Made by a program: the position numbers and the translations under genes. Shown piece by piece: positions 15,326 to 23,783 of a stretch of 64,000 nt of DNA (the first letter of the stretch is position 1; the number at the start of each line of letters is the position of its first letter). The notes beneath the pieces are model-generated. The model made no database searches, had not been told where the DNA came from, and worked only from the letters and a program-made list of their open reading frames with translations. This stretch comes from Candidatus Nanohalococcus occultus (lineage in GTDB: Archaea; Nanohalarchaeota; Nanosalinia; Nanosalinales; Nanosalinaceae). The stretch is from contig NZ_CP104395.1 in assembly GCF_029207735.1 (NCBI RefSeq), positions 664,692 through 728,691 of the forward strand, in the 5' to 3' direction.

Positions 15326-17314
15326 ATGACTGACGAAAAAACAGATAAAGAGAAATTCAGGGTTGAAGCTCCTTTCACTCCGGCAGGAGACCAGCCCGAG
15401 GCCATAGAGAAGCTTTCAAACGGTTTCAAGCAAGGAATGGACAAACAAACACTTTTAGGTGTTACCGGCTCCGGTAAGACCAATACTGTTTCGTGGACGA
15501 TCGAGGAGATCCAGAAACCGACCTTGGTGATCGCTCACAACAAGACTTTGGCAGCCCAGCTCTACGATGAGTTAAAACAGCTTTTCCCGGATAATGCGGT
15601 CGAGTACTTCGTATCATACTATGATTACTACCAGCCCGAAGCCTACGTTAAAAGCTCGGATACCTATATAGGGAAGGACGCATCGATCAACGAAGAAATT
15701 GAGAAGCTAAGGCACTCGGCAACCAACTCTCTTCTGACAAGAGACGATGTAATCGTTGTCGCATCGGTTTCCGCAATATACGGTCTTGGAGATCCGGATT
15801 TTTACAAATCCCTGGCCGTTGAGATATCGGAAGATACCGAGAAAGGGCGTGATCAAATAATAGATGAATTGGTCGATATACAGTACGAGCGCAGCGATGA
15901 GGATTTCAAGCAAGGAAAGTTCAGGCTGCGCGGAGACACTTTAGATGTTTTCCCGATGTATTCACGGACTGCTTTCCGTATCAGCTTCTGGGGCGATGAG
16001 ATAGAGAAGATTACAGAGTTCAAGCCCCTGGAAAACGAGACAGTGGAGAAAAGAGAGAAGATACTGGTCCGACCGGCTTCCCACTACTCGGCGCCGGATG
16101 AAAAACTTGAGAAAGCTCTAGAGGAGATCGAAGAGCTGATGGAAGAACGGATCGAGTACTTCGAGTCCCGAGGCGATGCGGTAGCCGCCCAGCGTATCGA
16201 GGAACGAACCAAGTTCGATTTGGAGATGATACGTGAGGCTGGTTACTGTTCGGGGATTGAAAACTACTCAGTCCATCTTTCCGACAGGGAACACGGAGAT
16301 CCGCCCTACACTTTGCTTGATTACTTCCCGGATGATTTTCTAACGGTAATCGATGAGTCCCACCAGACCATTCCTCAGATCAAAGGCCAGTATGCCGGCG
16401 ATGAGGCCCGGAAAGAATCCTTAGTGGAAAACGGTTTCCGGCTGCCAACAGCTTTCGACAACCGGCCTCTGAAGTTCGATGAGTTCAAGGAAAAAACCGA
16501 TAAGACCCTGTTCGTATCGGCCACACCCGGAGATTACGAGACCGAGGTTTCCGAACAGATTGTCGAACAGATCGTTCGTCCGACCTACCTCCTGGATCCG
16601 ACCATCGAGGTCAGAGAGACCGAACGTCAGGTCGAGGATGTAATATCAGAGATAGAAAAACGGGCGGAAAGAGATGAACGGACCCTGGTGACAACACTGA
16701 GTAAGAATATGGCTGAGAACCTCTCGGAGTTCCTACAGGATGCTGGTATCAACGCAAAGTACATGCACCATGAAACCGATACATTGGAACGGCATGAGAT
16801 CATCAGAAAACTCCGGGTCGGTGAGATCGATGTGGTGGTAGGGATCAACCTGCTGAGAGAGGGACTGGACATACCGGAGGTGTCTCTGGTGGCGATACTT
16901 GAGGCAGATCAGGCCGGGTTTCTTCGTTCGGAGACTGCTTTGGTCCAGACCATGGGCCGGGCGGCAAGAAACCAAGATGGCCACGTCATAATGTATGGCG
17001 ATGAGAAAACCGATGCGATGAAAAATGCGATATCCGAGACCGATCGCAGACGGAAGATACAGAGAAAGTTCAACGAGGAGAACGGAAAGACCCCGAGGAC
17101 TATCGAAAAAGAAGTCACGGAATCGACTCTTCCCGGCAAGGACTCGGACGAAGAGCTGACGGAGACAGAGTTCGAAGATACGGAGGAAGCACGTAGGCAG
17201 GTAGTGGAACTCGAAGAGCAGATGAAACAGGCCGCTGAGAACCTGGAGTTCGAACTAGCCGCCGAATACCGGGATAAGATCAGCGAGATCAAAGAAGAAA
17301 ACAGCCTCGAATAA
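15326..17314 (+). CDS. uvrB: Excinuclease ABC subunit B
   Basis: UvrB is the helicase-like core that verifies damage and recruits UvrC. Its 662 residues show Walker [11 protein letters not shown], the damage-probing beta-hairpin [25 protein letters not shown] (motif II), [10 protein letters not shown], helicase motifs V and VI ([17 protein letters not shown] and QTMGRAARN), and a C-terminal UVR domain ([17 protein letters not shown]) that binds UvrC. It is divergent from uvrA-uvrC, completing the excision-repair set in about 6.6 kb. Confidence 0.96.
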   Translation: MTDEKTDKEKFRVEAPFTPAGDQPEAIEKLSNGFKQGMDKQTLLGVTGSGKTNTVSWTIEEIQKPTLVIAHNKTLAAQLYDELKQLFPDNAVEYFVSYYDYYQPEAYVKSSDTYIGKDASINEEIEKLRHSATNSLLTRDDVIVVASVSAIYGLGDPDFYKSLAVEISEDTEKGRDQIIDELVDIQYERSDEDFKQGKFRLRGDTLDVFPMYSRTAFRISFWGDEIEKITEFKPLENETVEKREKILVRPASHYSAPDEKLEKALEEIEELMEERIEYFESRGDAVAAQRIEERTKFDLEMIREAGYCSGIENYSVHLSDREHGDPPYTLLDYFPDDFLTVIDESHQTIPQIKGQYAGDEARKESLVENGFRLPTAFDNRPLKFDEFKEKTDKTLFVSATPGDYETEVSEQIVEQIVRPTYLLDPTIEVRETERQVEDVISEIEKRAERDERTLVTTLSKNMAENLSEFLQDAGINAKYMHHETDTLERHEIIRKLRVGEIDVVVGINLLREGLDIPEVSLVAILEADQAGFLRSETALVQTMGRAARNQDGHVIMYGDEKTDAMKNAISETDRRRKIQRKFNEENGKTPRTIEKEVTESTLPGKDSDEELTETEFEDTEEARRQVVELEEQMKQAAENLEFELAAEYRDKISEIKEENSLE

Positions 17315-17357
17315 GAACTCTAGAAGGATTTAACTTCGGAAACAACAAATAGAGCTT

Positions 17358-17825
17358 GTGGAAAGAAAAGCGATTTTAACCGCAGTATTCGTATCCCTGG
17401 CGGCAGCTCTTCTAGCCACAACGTTTCAAAGTTCGGGAGATGCGAACACCGTCAGTTTTCCGGAATCGAAAGCAGATGTGACCGTGGAGATAGCTGATAG
17501 CCCGGAAGAAAAACGCAGAGGACTGATGTACCGAGAGCAGCTTCCGATCGATCAAGGCATGCTTTTCGTCTACGAAGACGAAGACTACCGAAGTTTCTGG
17601 ATGAAAAATACGTTGATACCTCTGGATATGATCTTTATCGACGGCGAAGGCAAGATCGTTACCTTACACGAGGCCGTACCGGAACCGAACACTTCAGATG
17701 AGAACCTTACGCGTTACAGAAGCAGTGAGCCTGCGATGTACGTACTTGAAGTCAATTCTACGTTCGTAGAGAAAAATAATGTTAGAGAGGGAGAGAAAGT
17801 GATTCTCCCGTCCCGTTTTAGTTGA
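17358..17825 (+). CDS. DUF192 family exported protein
   Basis: This 155-residue protein begins with GTG at 17358 and an N-terminal hydrophobic segment (about 5-22) that acts as signal or anchor. The rest is a DUF192 domain: SPEEKRRGLMYREQLPIDQGMLFVY, then FWMKNTLIPLDMIFID, the hallmark of the family, and AMYVLEVN near the end. The family is widespread and uncharacterised. GGATTTAACTT at 17327-17337 is centred 26 bp before the GTG, supporting that start. Its 3' end overlaps the convergent RNase J gene by 8 bp. Confidence 0.85.
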   Translation: MERKAILTAVFVSLAAALLATTFQSSGDANTVSFPESKADVTVEIADSPEEKRRGLMYREQLPIDQGMLFVYEDEDYRSFWMKNTLIPLDMIFIDGEGKIVTLHEAVPEPNTSDENLTRYRSSEPAMYVLEVNSTFVEKNNVREGEKVILPSRFS

Positions 17826-19131
17826 TCTGGATCTCTCTTCCGTTCTCTGAGACGAAGATATCTTCTTCCAGTGTGTATCCTTCTTCCCGTGCGAGTTCTA
17901 CGTAGCTTCCAAGCTTCTGGATGTGTCCGTGGCTTGGAACGATGTTTTCAGGGTCAAGGAACTTGATGAAGTCACGGTGGTCTTCACGGTGGGCGTGTCC
18001 AGTTGTGTGGATTCCCTTGTAGATCCGGACTCCGCGTTCTTTCATCTTCTTCTCGAGTGTGTGACGGTTAGCTTCGTTGACAGGCGTAGGAATTACCTTA
18101 CTGGAGAAGATGACGTGATCTCCTTTCTCGAAGTTGAATCCGTAGGTCCCTGAAGAGATCTTATCCATCTGTGCGCCTGGTTCTCCCTGGTTTCCTGTTG
18201 CGACGACAAGCCAGTCTTCCTTGTTGTCATCGACCTTGCTCATGACGTCATCACATTCGTTGAAGTAGGAAACTACTTCGATGTTCGAAGTGTCAATCAG
18301 TCCTAGCTCTTCCGCGGACTTGACGTACTCTTTGAGCGAGCGTCCGACGAAAGCGATCTTTCTACGTCCGTTGTTCGCATCGATCAGTGAGTTAAGCCGT
18401 GATATCTGTGATGAGAACGTTGAAGCGATTACTGCGCCTCCTGCCTGGTAACAGGAATCTAGGACGTCCTTTAGCTCGACTTCAACGGATTTTTCCGATC
18501 TTGCTCGGCCATCGGAATCAACCCTTGTTGTTCCCGGAACCATGAGCGTGACGCCTTCTTCGCCGATTTCTTTCAGTCGCTCGACATCGGTTGTTTCCTC
18601 GATGATCGGAGACTGATCGATCTTCATGTCGTTTCCGTAGACAACGTACCCTTCCGGTGTATCCAGTAGGGAAAGTGTTGCGTCAGGGATCGAGTGGTTG
18701 ACGTGTGCGAACTCAAGACGTAGATTATCTGTAAGATCGGTTTCATCGCCTTTCTGAACCGTAACCATCTCATTCGAGATGTTTTTACGGTCGTCGTCGA
18801 TCATTCTTTCGATGATTTTCATTGTGTAAGGCGTTGCGTAGATCGGTGCGTTATCGTAAGCTCCTGCGAGCTTTGGAATTGCTCCAACGTGGTCAAGGTG
18901 ACCGTGTCCGATAACGATAGCTACGACATTCTTGTCCAAGAGCTGTTCGTCTTCTGGAATAGCTCCGGTTTCAAGAGTCTGGTTCGTGGTCATCTCATCG
19001 ATCTGTCCTTCAGAGTTAACCACTTCCTCCATGTCGTAACCCATGTCAAATATGACAACTTCGCCTTCTACCTCGACCGCTGTCATGTTACGGCCGACTT
19101 CTTCGTATCCTCCTAATGTGTAAACTTTCAT
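17818..19131 (-). CDS. Archaeal RNase J (beta-CASP metallo-beta-lactamase ribonuclease)
   Basis: This is a 5'-3' exoribonuclease involved in mRNA decay. The 437 residues include metal motif GHGHLDHVGAIPKL (motif 2), HVNHSIPDA (motif 3), YGNDMK (motif 4), and the beta-CASP region with VVATGNQGEPGAQMDKIS and the C-terminal motif HTTGHAHREDHRDF. Length matches archaeal RNase J, without a KH domain, so it is not CPSF-like aCPSF1/2. CTTTTAAAAG at 19167-19177 is the likely TATA box, about 41 bp upstream. Confidence 0.9.
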   Translation of the reverse strand: MKVYTLGGYEEVGRNMTAVEVEGEVVIFDMGYDMEEVVNSEGQIDEMTTNQTLETGAIPEDEQLLDKNVVAIVIGHGHLDHVGAIPKLAGAYDNAPIYATPYTMKIIERMIDDDRKNISNEMVTVQKGDETDLTDNLRLEFAHVNHSIPDATLSLLDTPEGYVVYGNDMKIDQSPIIEETTDVERLKEIGEEGVTLMVPGTTRVDSDGRARSEKSVEVELKDVLDSCYQAGGAVIASTFSSQISRLNSLIDANNGRRKIAFVGRSLKEYVKSAEELGLIDTSNIEVVSYFNECDDVMSKVDDNKEDWLVVATGNQGEPGAQMDKISSGTYGFNFEKGDHVIFSSKVIPTPVNEANRHTLEKKMKERGVRIYKGIHTTGHAHREDHRDFIKFLDPENIVPSHGHIQKLGSYVELAREEGYTLEEDIFVSENGREIQIN

Positions 19132-19166
19132 TTTAGAATTCTTACAATTACGAGAGAGACACCGAA

Positions 19167-19177
19167 CCTTTTAAAAG
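19167..19177 (-). promoter_or_regulatory. TATA box for the RNase J gene
   Basis: Palindromic CTTTTAAAAG, about 41 bp from the ATG at 19131, implying a 5' leader of roughly 15 bases. Confidence 0.4.
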
Positions 19178-19290
19178 CGAGTTCGATTAGATTCGCATTG
19201 ATTATTCTAGCTTGTACATCTTTATCCAAGACCAGCAACGCTATAACCTAAAGGAAAAACACTCCTATTAGTCGCTTCAAAAATTGTATC

Positions 19291-19656
19291 TTATTTGACC
19301 ACATTCTTGGCGTTTTCAATAATTTCTTCTGATATATCTATGGCAAACTGTGCGTCTTCTTCGTCAAACTGTTCGCCCGAACCATAATCCGCTTGTTCAC
19401 GCATTCTTTGTAATTCAGAGTAATCTCTGGTTAGTTTTGAACCAACTTCTTCTCTAAAAAGCCTTCCGAACTCCGATGCCACGCCTTGATGGGTTTTAGG
19501 CTTGGAATCCTTAGTTAAGAGCATAGCTTTTACTGCGTTGAAAGCAGCGTAGTAACTCCTGGATATAGTTCCTTTCACTTTTCCTCCTTCAAACAAGTAC
19601 TTAGCTTCGGAAAACATCTCTTCAGCTTCGTTCAAAAGTTCATCTGACTGTCTCAT
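19291..19656 (-). CDS. HEPN domain protein (toxin-like partner of MNT)
   Basis: This 121-residue all-helical protein has the HEPN signature ISRSYYAAFNAVKAMLLTKD followed by KPKTHQGVASEFGRLF, typical of the COG1895/COG2250 type. The Arg and His of the HEPN RNase motif are spaced differently from classic R-x4-6-H toxins, so nuclease activity is uncertain. Its start overlaps the upstream MNT gene by 4 bp. Codons are richer in A/T than the neighbours, suggesting acquisition by transfer. In known pairs the MNT enzyme AMPylates and silences HEPN. Confidence 0.8.
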   Translation of the reverse strand: MRQSDELLNEAEEMFSEAKYLFEGGKVKGTISRSYYAAFNAVKAMLLTKDSKPKTHQGVASEFGRLFREEVGSKLTRDYSELQRMREQADYGSGEQFDEEDAQFAIDISEEIIENAKNVVK

Positions 19657-19976
19657 ATCTCAATACCTTCATCATCCACATTTTCATGGAAAGAATACCC
19701 TGCTTTTAGTTTTTCATTAAAATCTTGGACTTCCAAAACCGTAGGTGAAAAAAGAAGGTTTCTTTCCTCAAACCATTTTCCTGCCAATTCCGAAACTCTT
19801 TCCCTATCATAACCGTTCTTTTCATCTACAAGAATAAGCAGATCTATGTCACTTCCCGGAGTATGCTCGTTCCTAGCGTAGCTGCCGTAGAGAATAATCT
19901 TCTGAACCCTACCATCTAAAAGCTCCGTTGCCTTATCCGCGAACTCTTGGATTTCCTCATCGGAAGCGATATACAT
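19653..19976 (-). CDS. Minimal nucleotidyltransferase (MNT) antitoxin-like protein
   Basis: This 107-residue protein has the MNT core motif LYGSYARNEHTPGSDIDLLILV with the two catalytic aspartates (D-I-D). It is first in a two-gene module with the HEPN protein, overlapping by 4 bp. A TTTAAC element near 20000-20007 (minus strand) is centred about 27 bp before the ATG, so the pair has its own promoter. Such modules act as toxin-antitoxin systems; defence or stabilisation roles are likely but not shown here. Confidence 0.82.
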   Translation of the reverse strand: MYIASDEEIQEFADKATELLDGRVQKIILYGSYARNEHTPGSDIDLLILVDEKNGYDRERVSELAGKWFEERNLLFSPTVLEVQDFNEKLKAGYSFHENVDDEGIEI

Positions 19977-20016
19977 AAACTACAAGTAGACGATAGATGT
20001 TAAACCGTTTTCGGCT

Positions 20017-20706
20017 CTAGTACATCTGATTCCAGGAACTGCCATCACAGCCGTAATGAGCGGTACCGTTGTAAGCAATATTTCCCTCAGTAGAGGAATC
20101 ACAGACCGGAAGACTGATCGAGTTCAACTCAAGCATTTGGGTGTTGGTAACGGTGTTACCTCGCATGTTAAGATTTCCATTCCCCATTATCTGGACCAGT
20201 TCCGCGGAATTATTCCTGAAGATAAAACCTTGATTCGCAGCACGGAGGAAAAGATCCCCTCCCTGAGCAGAAATACCATACTGGTCATCTCCCACCGTCA
20301 ACGTCTGGCCTGTAGTCGCATACTCTCCATAGACCCTGAGACGTCCACCAGGTATCTCAACGTTGCCTCCTCCCAGCGTTATAGGGCCTTGGCTGTCAGT
20401 GATTTCCTGTCCGTTCATATCGTTGCCTTGAGTGAGTACTTCGCCAAGTGTCTGATCGTCGCTGGACTGTGAGATCACCTGGTTGTCAACATAGCCTTTC
20501 GTGGCCGCATCCCTTGTATCGACAGGAGGCGCCAAGCCACTGATACCGTAGAAGCTCATGTTGAAACCTGTTGAGGACTTGTTACCCTCCTGTAGAACTG
20601 CTCCGAGAGCCGGGGCATCGGCCGGCGCTCCAAGCGGCACCCATCTCGCGGCAGTAAGCCCGGTAAGTAAGATCAAGGTAAGGACTAGGACGGTTTTGCG
20701 TTTCAC
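20017..20706 (-). CDS. Secreted tail-fibre-like protein
   Basis: This 229-residue protein starts at GTG 20706 (a TTG at 20712 is also possible; TTTAAATTC about 26 bp upstream favours the GTG). An N-terminal signal sequence (KRKTVLVLTLILLTGLTA) precedes modules common in phage tail fibres: PPVDTRDAATKGYVDNQV, QTLGEVLTQGND, and a C-terminal CDSSTEGNIAYNGTAHYGCDG segment ending WNQMY, with a Cys pair. The middle has GGGNVEIPGG and NGNLNMRGN units shared with the giants downstream. It is the outlying small member of the fibre family in this window. Confidence 0.75.
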   Translation of the reverse strand: MKRKTVLVLTLILLTGLTAARWVPLGAPADAPALGAVLQEGNKSSTGFNMSFYGISGLAPPVDTRDAATKGYVDNQVISQSSDDQTLGEVLTQGNDMNGQEITDSQGPITLGGGNVEIPGGRLRVYGEYATTGQTLTVGDDQYGISAQGGDLFLRAANQGFIFRNNSAELVQIMGNGNLNMRGNTVTNTQMLELNSISLPVCDSSTEGNIAYNGTAHYGCDGSSWNQMY

Positions 20707-20787
20707 ACTCAACTGTTCGGACAGCGAGAATTTAAACTCAGTGGCTGAACCGTAACGGCATACCGAGCTACTGAGTTAGATGGAGGG

Positions 20788-21108
20788 TTAAAAACCCATT
20801 CCGTGGCCGGGAACTGCTCCCATCTTGTTACGTCCTTCATCAGTCATCTTCTCCATTGTCCACGGCGGATCAAAGGTTAACTCGACTTCAATCTCTCCGA
20901 TATCCTCTAACTCGGATAACTCTTGGTTAATTACTTCCTCGAATATTCCGTGGAACGGACAGCCACGGGTTGTCAAAGTCATCAGTATGTGTACGTCTTC
21001 GTCCTCTACGTTGACCTCGTATACCAGTCCCATATCTACGATATTGATATCGAACTCGGGGTCTTTGACATCCTCCAGTTTTTCCTTTACCTGTTGTTCG
21101 GAAACCAT
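20788..21108 (-). CDS. MIP18/DUF59 family Fe-S assembly protein
   Basis: This 106-residue protein contains the DUF59 core KDPEFDINIVDMGLVYEV and the Cys-bearing LTTRGCPFHGIFEE, which is typical of SufT/PaaD/MIP18 proteins that help mature iron-sulfur proteins. The C-terminal TFDPPWTMEKMTDEGRNKMG is the conserved family tail. A TATA-like CTGTTTAAAG (minus, 21131-21140) is centred 27 bp upstream, giving a leaderless transcript. It is not part of the Tat pair that precedes it on this strand, although it lies only 47 bp away. Confidence 0.88.
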   Translation of the reverse strand: MVSEQQVKEKLEDVKDPEFDINIVDMGLVYEVNVEDEDVHILMTLTTRGCPFHGIFEEVINQELSELEDIGEIEVELTFDPPWTMEKMTDEGRNKMGAVPGHGMGF

Positions 21109-21155
21109 AATTAGTACCGAACCGTCCAGTCTTTAAACAGGTTTTTACCCGAGAA

Positions 21156-21845
21156 CTATTTTTCCGATAAACCAACCAGGTAGATACTTACCTGGTAAAG
21201 ACCTAAGACCGGGACCGTCACCATCAACTGCGTGATTATATCCGGCGGGGTCGCAAAAGCCGAAGCCAGCAAAACAGATACAATAAAGTACGGACGGTAC
21301 TCTCTCATCAACTCCCTGTTAATCAGACCTGCCTTCCCAAGTACGAAAGACACCACAGGAAGCTGGAAGATCAAACCGGAGAACGCAGCGATCTTAAACG
21401 CAAAACCCAGAGTGCTTTTCAAACCCCAGATAGATTCAACGCCCGAAGTATCCGCTACCTGCGCAAAAAAGTTCAAGCTGTACTTTACAACGACTTCGTA
21501 GCCGAAGGCCGCACCTACCGCGAAAAGAACCACGGAAAACGGAAGATAGTTTCTAACCGTATAATACTCCTGTTCGGAAAGACCGGGTTTAACGAAAAGC
21601 AATCCGTGGTACGCGATAAACGGCAGAGATAGGAAAAAAGCCGTGATACCCGCTATCATAAGCTGAGTGTAAAACGTTTCATACGCTGTAAGCGCGTTAA
21701 GCGCGAAACCAAGATCGTTTTGAACCCACGCCAGCATATCAGAAGAAAAATAAAACGAGAAAACCATAGCCAGTGAGAAAAAACCTAGCGAATACAAAAA
21801 ACGCTTTCTAAGCTCCTGAAGATGCTGTTCAAACCTTTGTTCCAT
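21156..21845 (-). CDS. tatC: Sec-independent translocase TatC
   Basis: This 229-residue, six-helix core subunit of the twin-arginine translocase exports folded proteins. The N-terminal EQRFEQHLQELRKRFLYSL carries the HLQELRKR motif that contacts Tat signals, and FVKPGLSEQEY matches the first periplasmic loop. The C-terminal helices FALPPDIITQ-like (ATPPDIITQLMVTVPVL) are well conserved. It lies 26 bp downstream of tatA, and next to two likely Tat substrates, so translocase and cargo are linked. Confidence 0.93.
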   Translation of the reverse strand: MEQRFEQHLQELRKRFLYSLGFFSLAMVFSFYFSSDMLAWVQNDLGFALNALTAYETFYTQLMIAGITAFFLSLPFIAYHGLLFVKPGLSEQEYYTVRNYLPFSVVLFAVGAAFGYEVVVKYSLNFFAQVADTSGVESIWGLKSTLGFAFKIAAFSGLIFQLPVVSFVLGKAGLINRELMREYRPYFIVSVLLASAFATPPDIITQLMVTVPVLGLYQVSIYLVGLSEK

Positions 21846-21871
21846 ACTTTACACTTTACCGTGGCTAGCTT

Positions 21872-22057
21872 TCAGCTCTCGTCTTCATCAGAGTTAAGCG
21901 CTTCAGTTACCTCATCCGCTTCCTTCATCGATTTCCTAAACTCCTTTTTCGACTCACCGAGACTTCCCGCAAGCTCCGGAAGTTTCTTCGGACCTAAAAC
22001 CAAAGCAACTATCGCTCCAGCCACCAACAAAAGTTCACTTGGACCTAATAGAGGCAT
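21872..22057 (-). CDS. tatA: Sec-independent translocase TatA
   Basis: This 61-residue pore subunit has one N-terminal membrane helix (GPSELLLVAGAIVALVLG), the hinge GPKKLPELAGSLGESKKEFRK as an amphipathic helix, and an acidic tail. The frame extends upstream to 22195, but the TatA start is MPLLGPSE at 22057, backed by TTTAAAAATA (22079-22088) centred 26 bp upstream. It is followed by tatC. Confidence 0.92.
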   Translation of the reverse strand: MPLLGPSELLLVAGAIVALVLGPKKLPELAGSLGESKKEFRKSMKEADEVTEALNSDEDES

Positions 22058-22078
22058 GTATGTAGTTAGTCGCGGCTG

Positions 22079-22088
22079 TTTAAAAATA
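22079..22088 (-). promoter_or_regulatory. TATA box for tatAC
   Basis: The minus strand reads TATTTTTAAA, centred about 26 bp from the tatA ATG at 22057. Confidence 0.5.
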
Positions 22089-22169
22089 CTGCGAACAAAC
22101 CCTAGCACCCAATCTGAGGTTCCAAAATCACTGCCTAACCAGATGACCGCTCCTGATAACACTAAACTG

Positions 22170-22952
22170 CTAAATGGCCACCCAGTTAGAACCATCCCAA
22201 TACTTCGGAGTTATATCTACCCAGTTAGAACCATCCCAATACTTGGAAGACGCGCTATCAAACACATCTCCTTTCCAGTAAAGTACAGGCGGTGTTATAT
22301 CAGTTATTACAACTTTTTGTTCTCCCCCATTCGAGTTGATAGTTACATCATATGTATCCGGATGTGCTGATCCAGTACCAGGGCTGCCGTCCTCACCATC
22401 CGTGTAGTCACCGGCATCTCCTCCGTCACCACCAGAGCCACCGTTACCTGTTCCTTCCCCATCCGAACCATCATCACCAGGACCACTATCATCATCGTCA
22501 GGGCCGCCGCCATACCCCTTAGATCCACCTCTGCCGCCTCCACCGCCTCCGCCACCAGGATATCTTAGCGTAGAGGTACTTCCGTATACATTGCCGCCGC
22601 CGCCTCCACCGCCGTCAGCTGCGACTATCAAAGCACCGTCAGAATCACGTCTGAGGCCTGCAGCGCCTCCTCCATGGCCTCCACTAGAATAAGAGTCTCC
22701 TCCTTGGCCGCCGTTAGCAAGCGGTGAAAGACGTCCATCCGGGACGTAAACCTTGAAAGTCTCCCCCGGAACAACATCTAACTTCGCGGAAACGTAACCA
22801 CCACTGCCACCAGATCCTTCTTCAGTGTCCACAACACCTCTAGTGTGGTAGCCGTCGTCGCCATTAGCTGCATATGCTTCAACTTTTATCCTAGTCACAC
22901 CTGGCGGAACCTTATACATAGTTTCCGTATTTCCTTCAGAAAAAGTAGGCAT
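22170..22952 (-). CDS. Gly-rich surface protein without its own signal peptide
   Basis: This 260-residue protein starts MPTFSEGNTETMYKVPPGV, has a lectin-like beta segment (VTRIKVEAYAANGDDG), then long Gly runs with Asp, and ends in two copies of a KYWDGSNWV unit (period 13 residues), a motif frequent at the ends of tail-fibre proteins. It has no signal peptide. It follows 11 bp after the Tat-leader gene and has a good ribosome site (GAGGAG, about 8 bases before ATG). It may be carried by the Tat protein or be a piece of a once-fused protein, as the paralogue at 23784-25001 is fused. Confidence 0.7.
   Translation of the reverse strand: MPTFSEGNTETMYKVPPGVTRIKVEAYAANGDDGYHTRGVVDTEEGSGGSGGYVSAKLDVVPGETFKVYVPDGRLSPLANGGQGGDSYSSGGHGGGAAGLRRDSDGALIVAADGGGGGGGNVYGSTSTLRYPGGGGGGGGRGGSKGYGGGPDDDDSGPGDDGSDGEGTGNGGSGGDGGDAGDYTDGEDGSPGTGSAHPDTYDVTINSNGGEQKVVITDITPPVLYWKGDVFDSASSKYWDGSNWVDITPKYWDGSNWVAI
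22180..22244. repeat. 39 bp-period direct repeat in the Gly-rich gene
   Basis: The 26 bp sequence at 22180-22205 recurs identically at 22219-22244, encoding the two YWDGSNWV units. Identity at the DNA level suggests a recent duplication. Confidence 0.85.
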
Positions 22953-22963
22953 AATATTCTCCT

Positions 22964-23299
22964 CTATATATTAAACCAGATATCATTGACATCCGGATCA
23001 GAGGGTTTTGAACTCTGAACATAAATATTAACACCATCAACCGTATCCGCGTCAATATCACTTAAACCACGAGTCCGCGGCTGAAAAGTACTCCAACCAG
23101 AAACCAAAGACGAAAAAGTCAAAGCACCAGCACCCAAACCCAAAGTCTTCAAGAAATTTCTACGCGACACACTCCCTGTATCCTTTTCAGAAGCCTTAAC
23201 CGAACTCGACTGCTCGGCCTTCTCTCTTTCCCTCAACTTTTCCTCGACCTTTCTATCAATTATCTGCTCTATATCATCCGGAAGATCTTTTTCACTCAT
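22964..23299 (-). CDS. Short Tat-leader protein
   Basis: This 111-residue protein carries a 45-residue charged N-terminal extension (MSEKDLPDDIEQIIDRKVEE...) and a twin-arginine signal VSRRNFLKTLGLGAGALTF with a hydrophobic core to about 68. What follows is only about 40 residues: IDADTVDGVNIYVQSSK then PSDPDVNDIWFNI, the GDIWFN-like start of a fibre ending. The next gene begins in another frame 11 bp later. Compared with its 405-residue paralogue it looks truncated or split. Confidence 0.75.
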   Translation of the reverse strand: MSEKDLPDDIEQIIDRKVEEKLREREKAEQSSSVKASEKDTGSVSRRNFLKTLGLGAGALTFSSLVSGWSTFQPRTRGLSDIDADTVDGVNIYVQSSKPSDPDVNDIWFNI

Positions 23300-23783
23300 T
23301 ATACCATTACTTTAGATTCCGTAGTATTTCAAAATAAGCCTAATAAAATCTGCCCAGAGATTCACCACGTAGCGAAATCAGGTTCGATATTAAATACTCC
23401 TTTTGCGATTATAGTTATGACGCCTCCTCTCCCCGCCACCTCCTTAATTTCGCGAATAACCCTGCCGCCACGAATGTAGGCGAAGAATGCCTTATATCTC
23501 AATCTCATCTTCAATTGCTAATGAGACGTTTCGAACTCTAACCAGGATACCTTTTTTCTCATTGACTCTGCTAGGCAACGCATTTCAATAAGCACCTCAC
23601 TTGTCAAACCATTGATCGTATGAGTCGACCATAGGAAAATCCGGCTTCAAACTAAATGAAACGCCAAAAACCTCTTAACCAATAACAGAGCCTATTATCC
23701 ATCAATGGTAATTAATATTTGTTCAGAGATTTGTCTTTCTGTTTCAATAATCTTGGAGGGATGACGAACTTTATGTTGTCGTC
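23300..23783. other. 484 bp gap with a duplication junction and decayed sequence
   Basis: Bases 23300-23312 match the bases before the other Tat-leader gene (25002-25014), including the CTAAAG plus stop codon that ends the 1,391-residue fibre gene there. Upstream of that junction similarity is lost. A minus-strand ORF of 48 codons (23362-23508, start MRLRYKAFFAYIRGG) contains AGRGGVITIIAKGV, which resembles the GGLVMLIAPK segment of the Gly-rich paralogue and may be a relic. No other feature is visible. Confidence 0.45.

Noticed and set aside
22058-22195. 46-residue N-terminal extension of TatA
   Set aside because: TatA starts with its membrane helix; a TATA box lies inside the extension at the right distance from the ATG at 22057.
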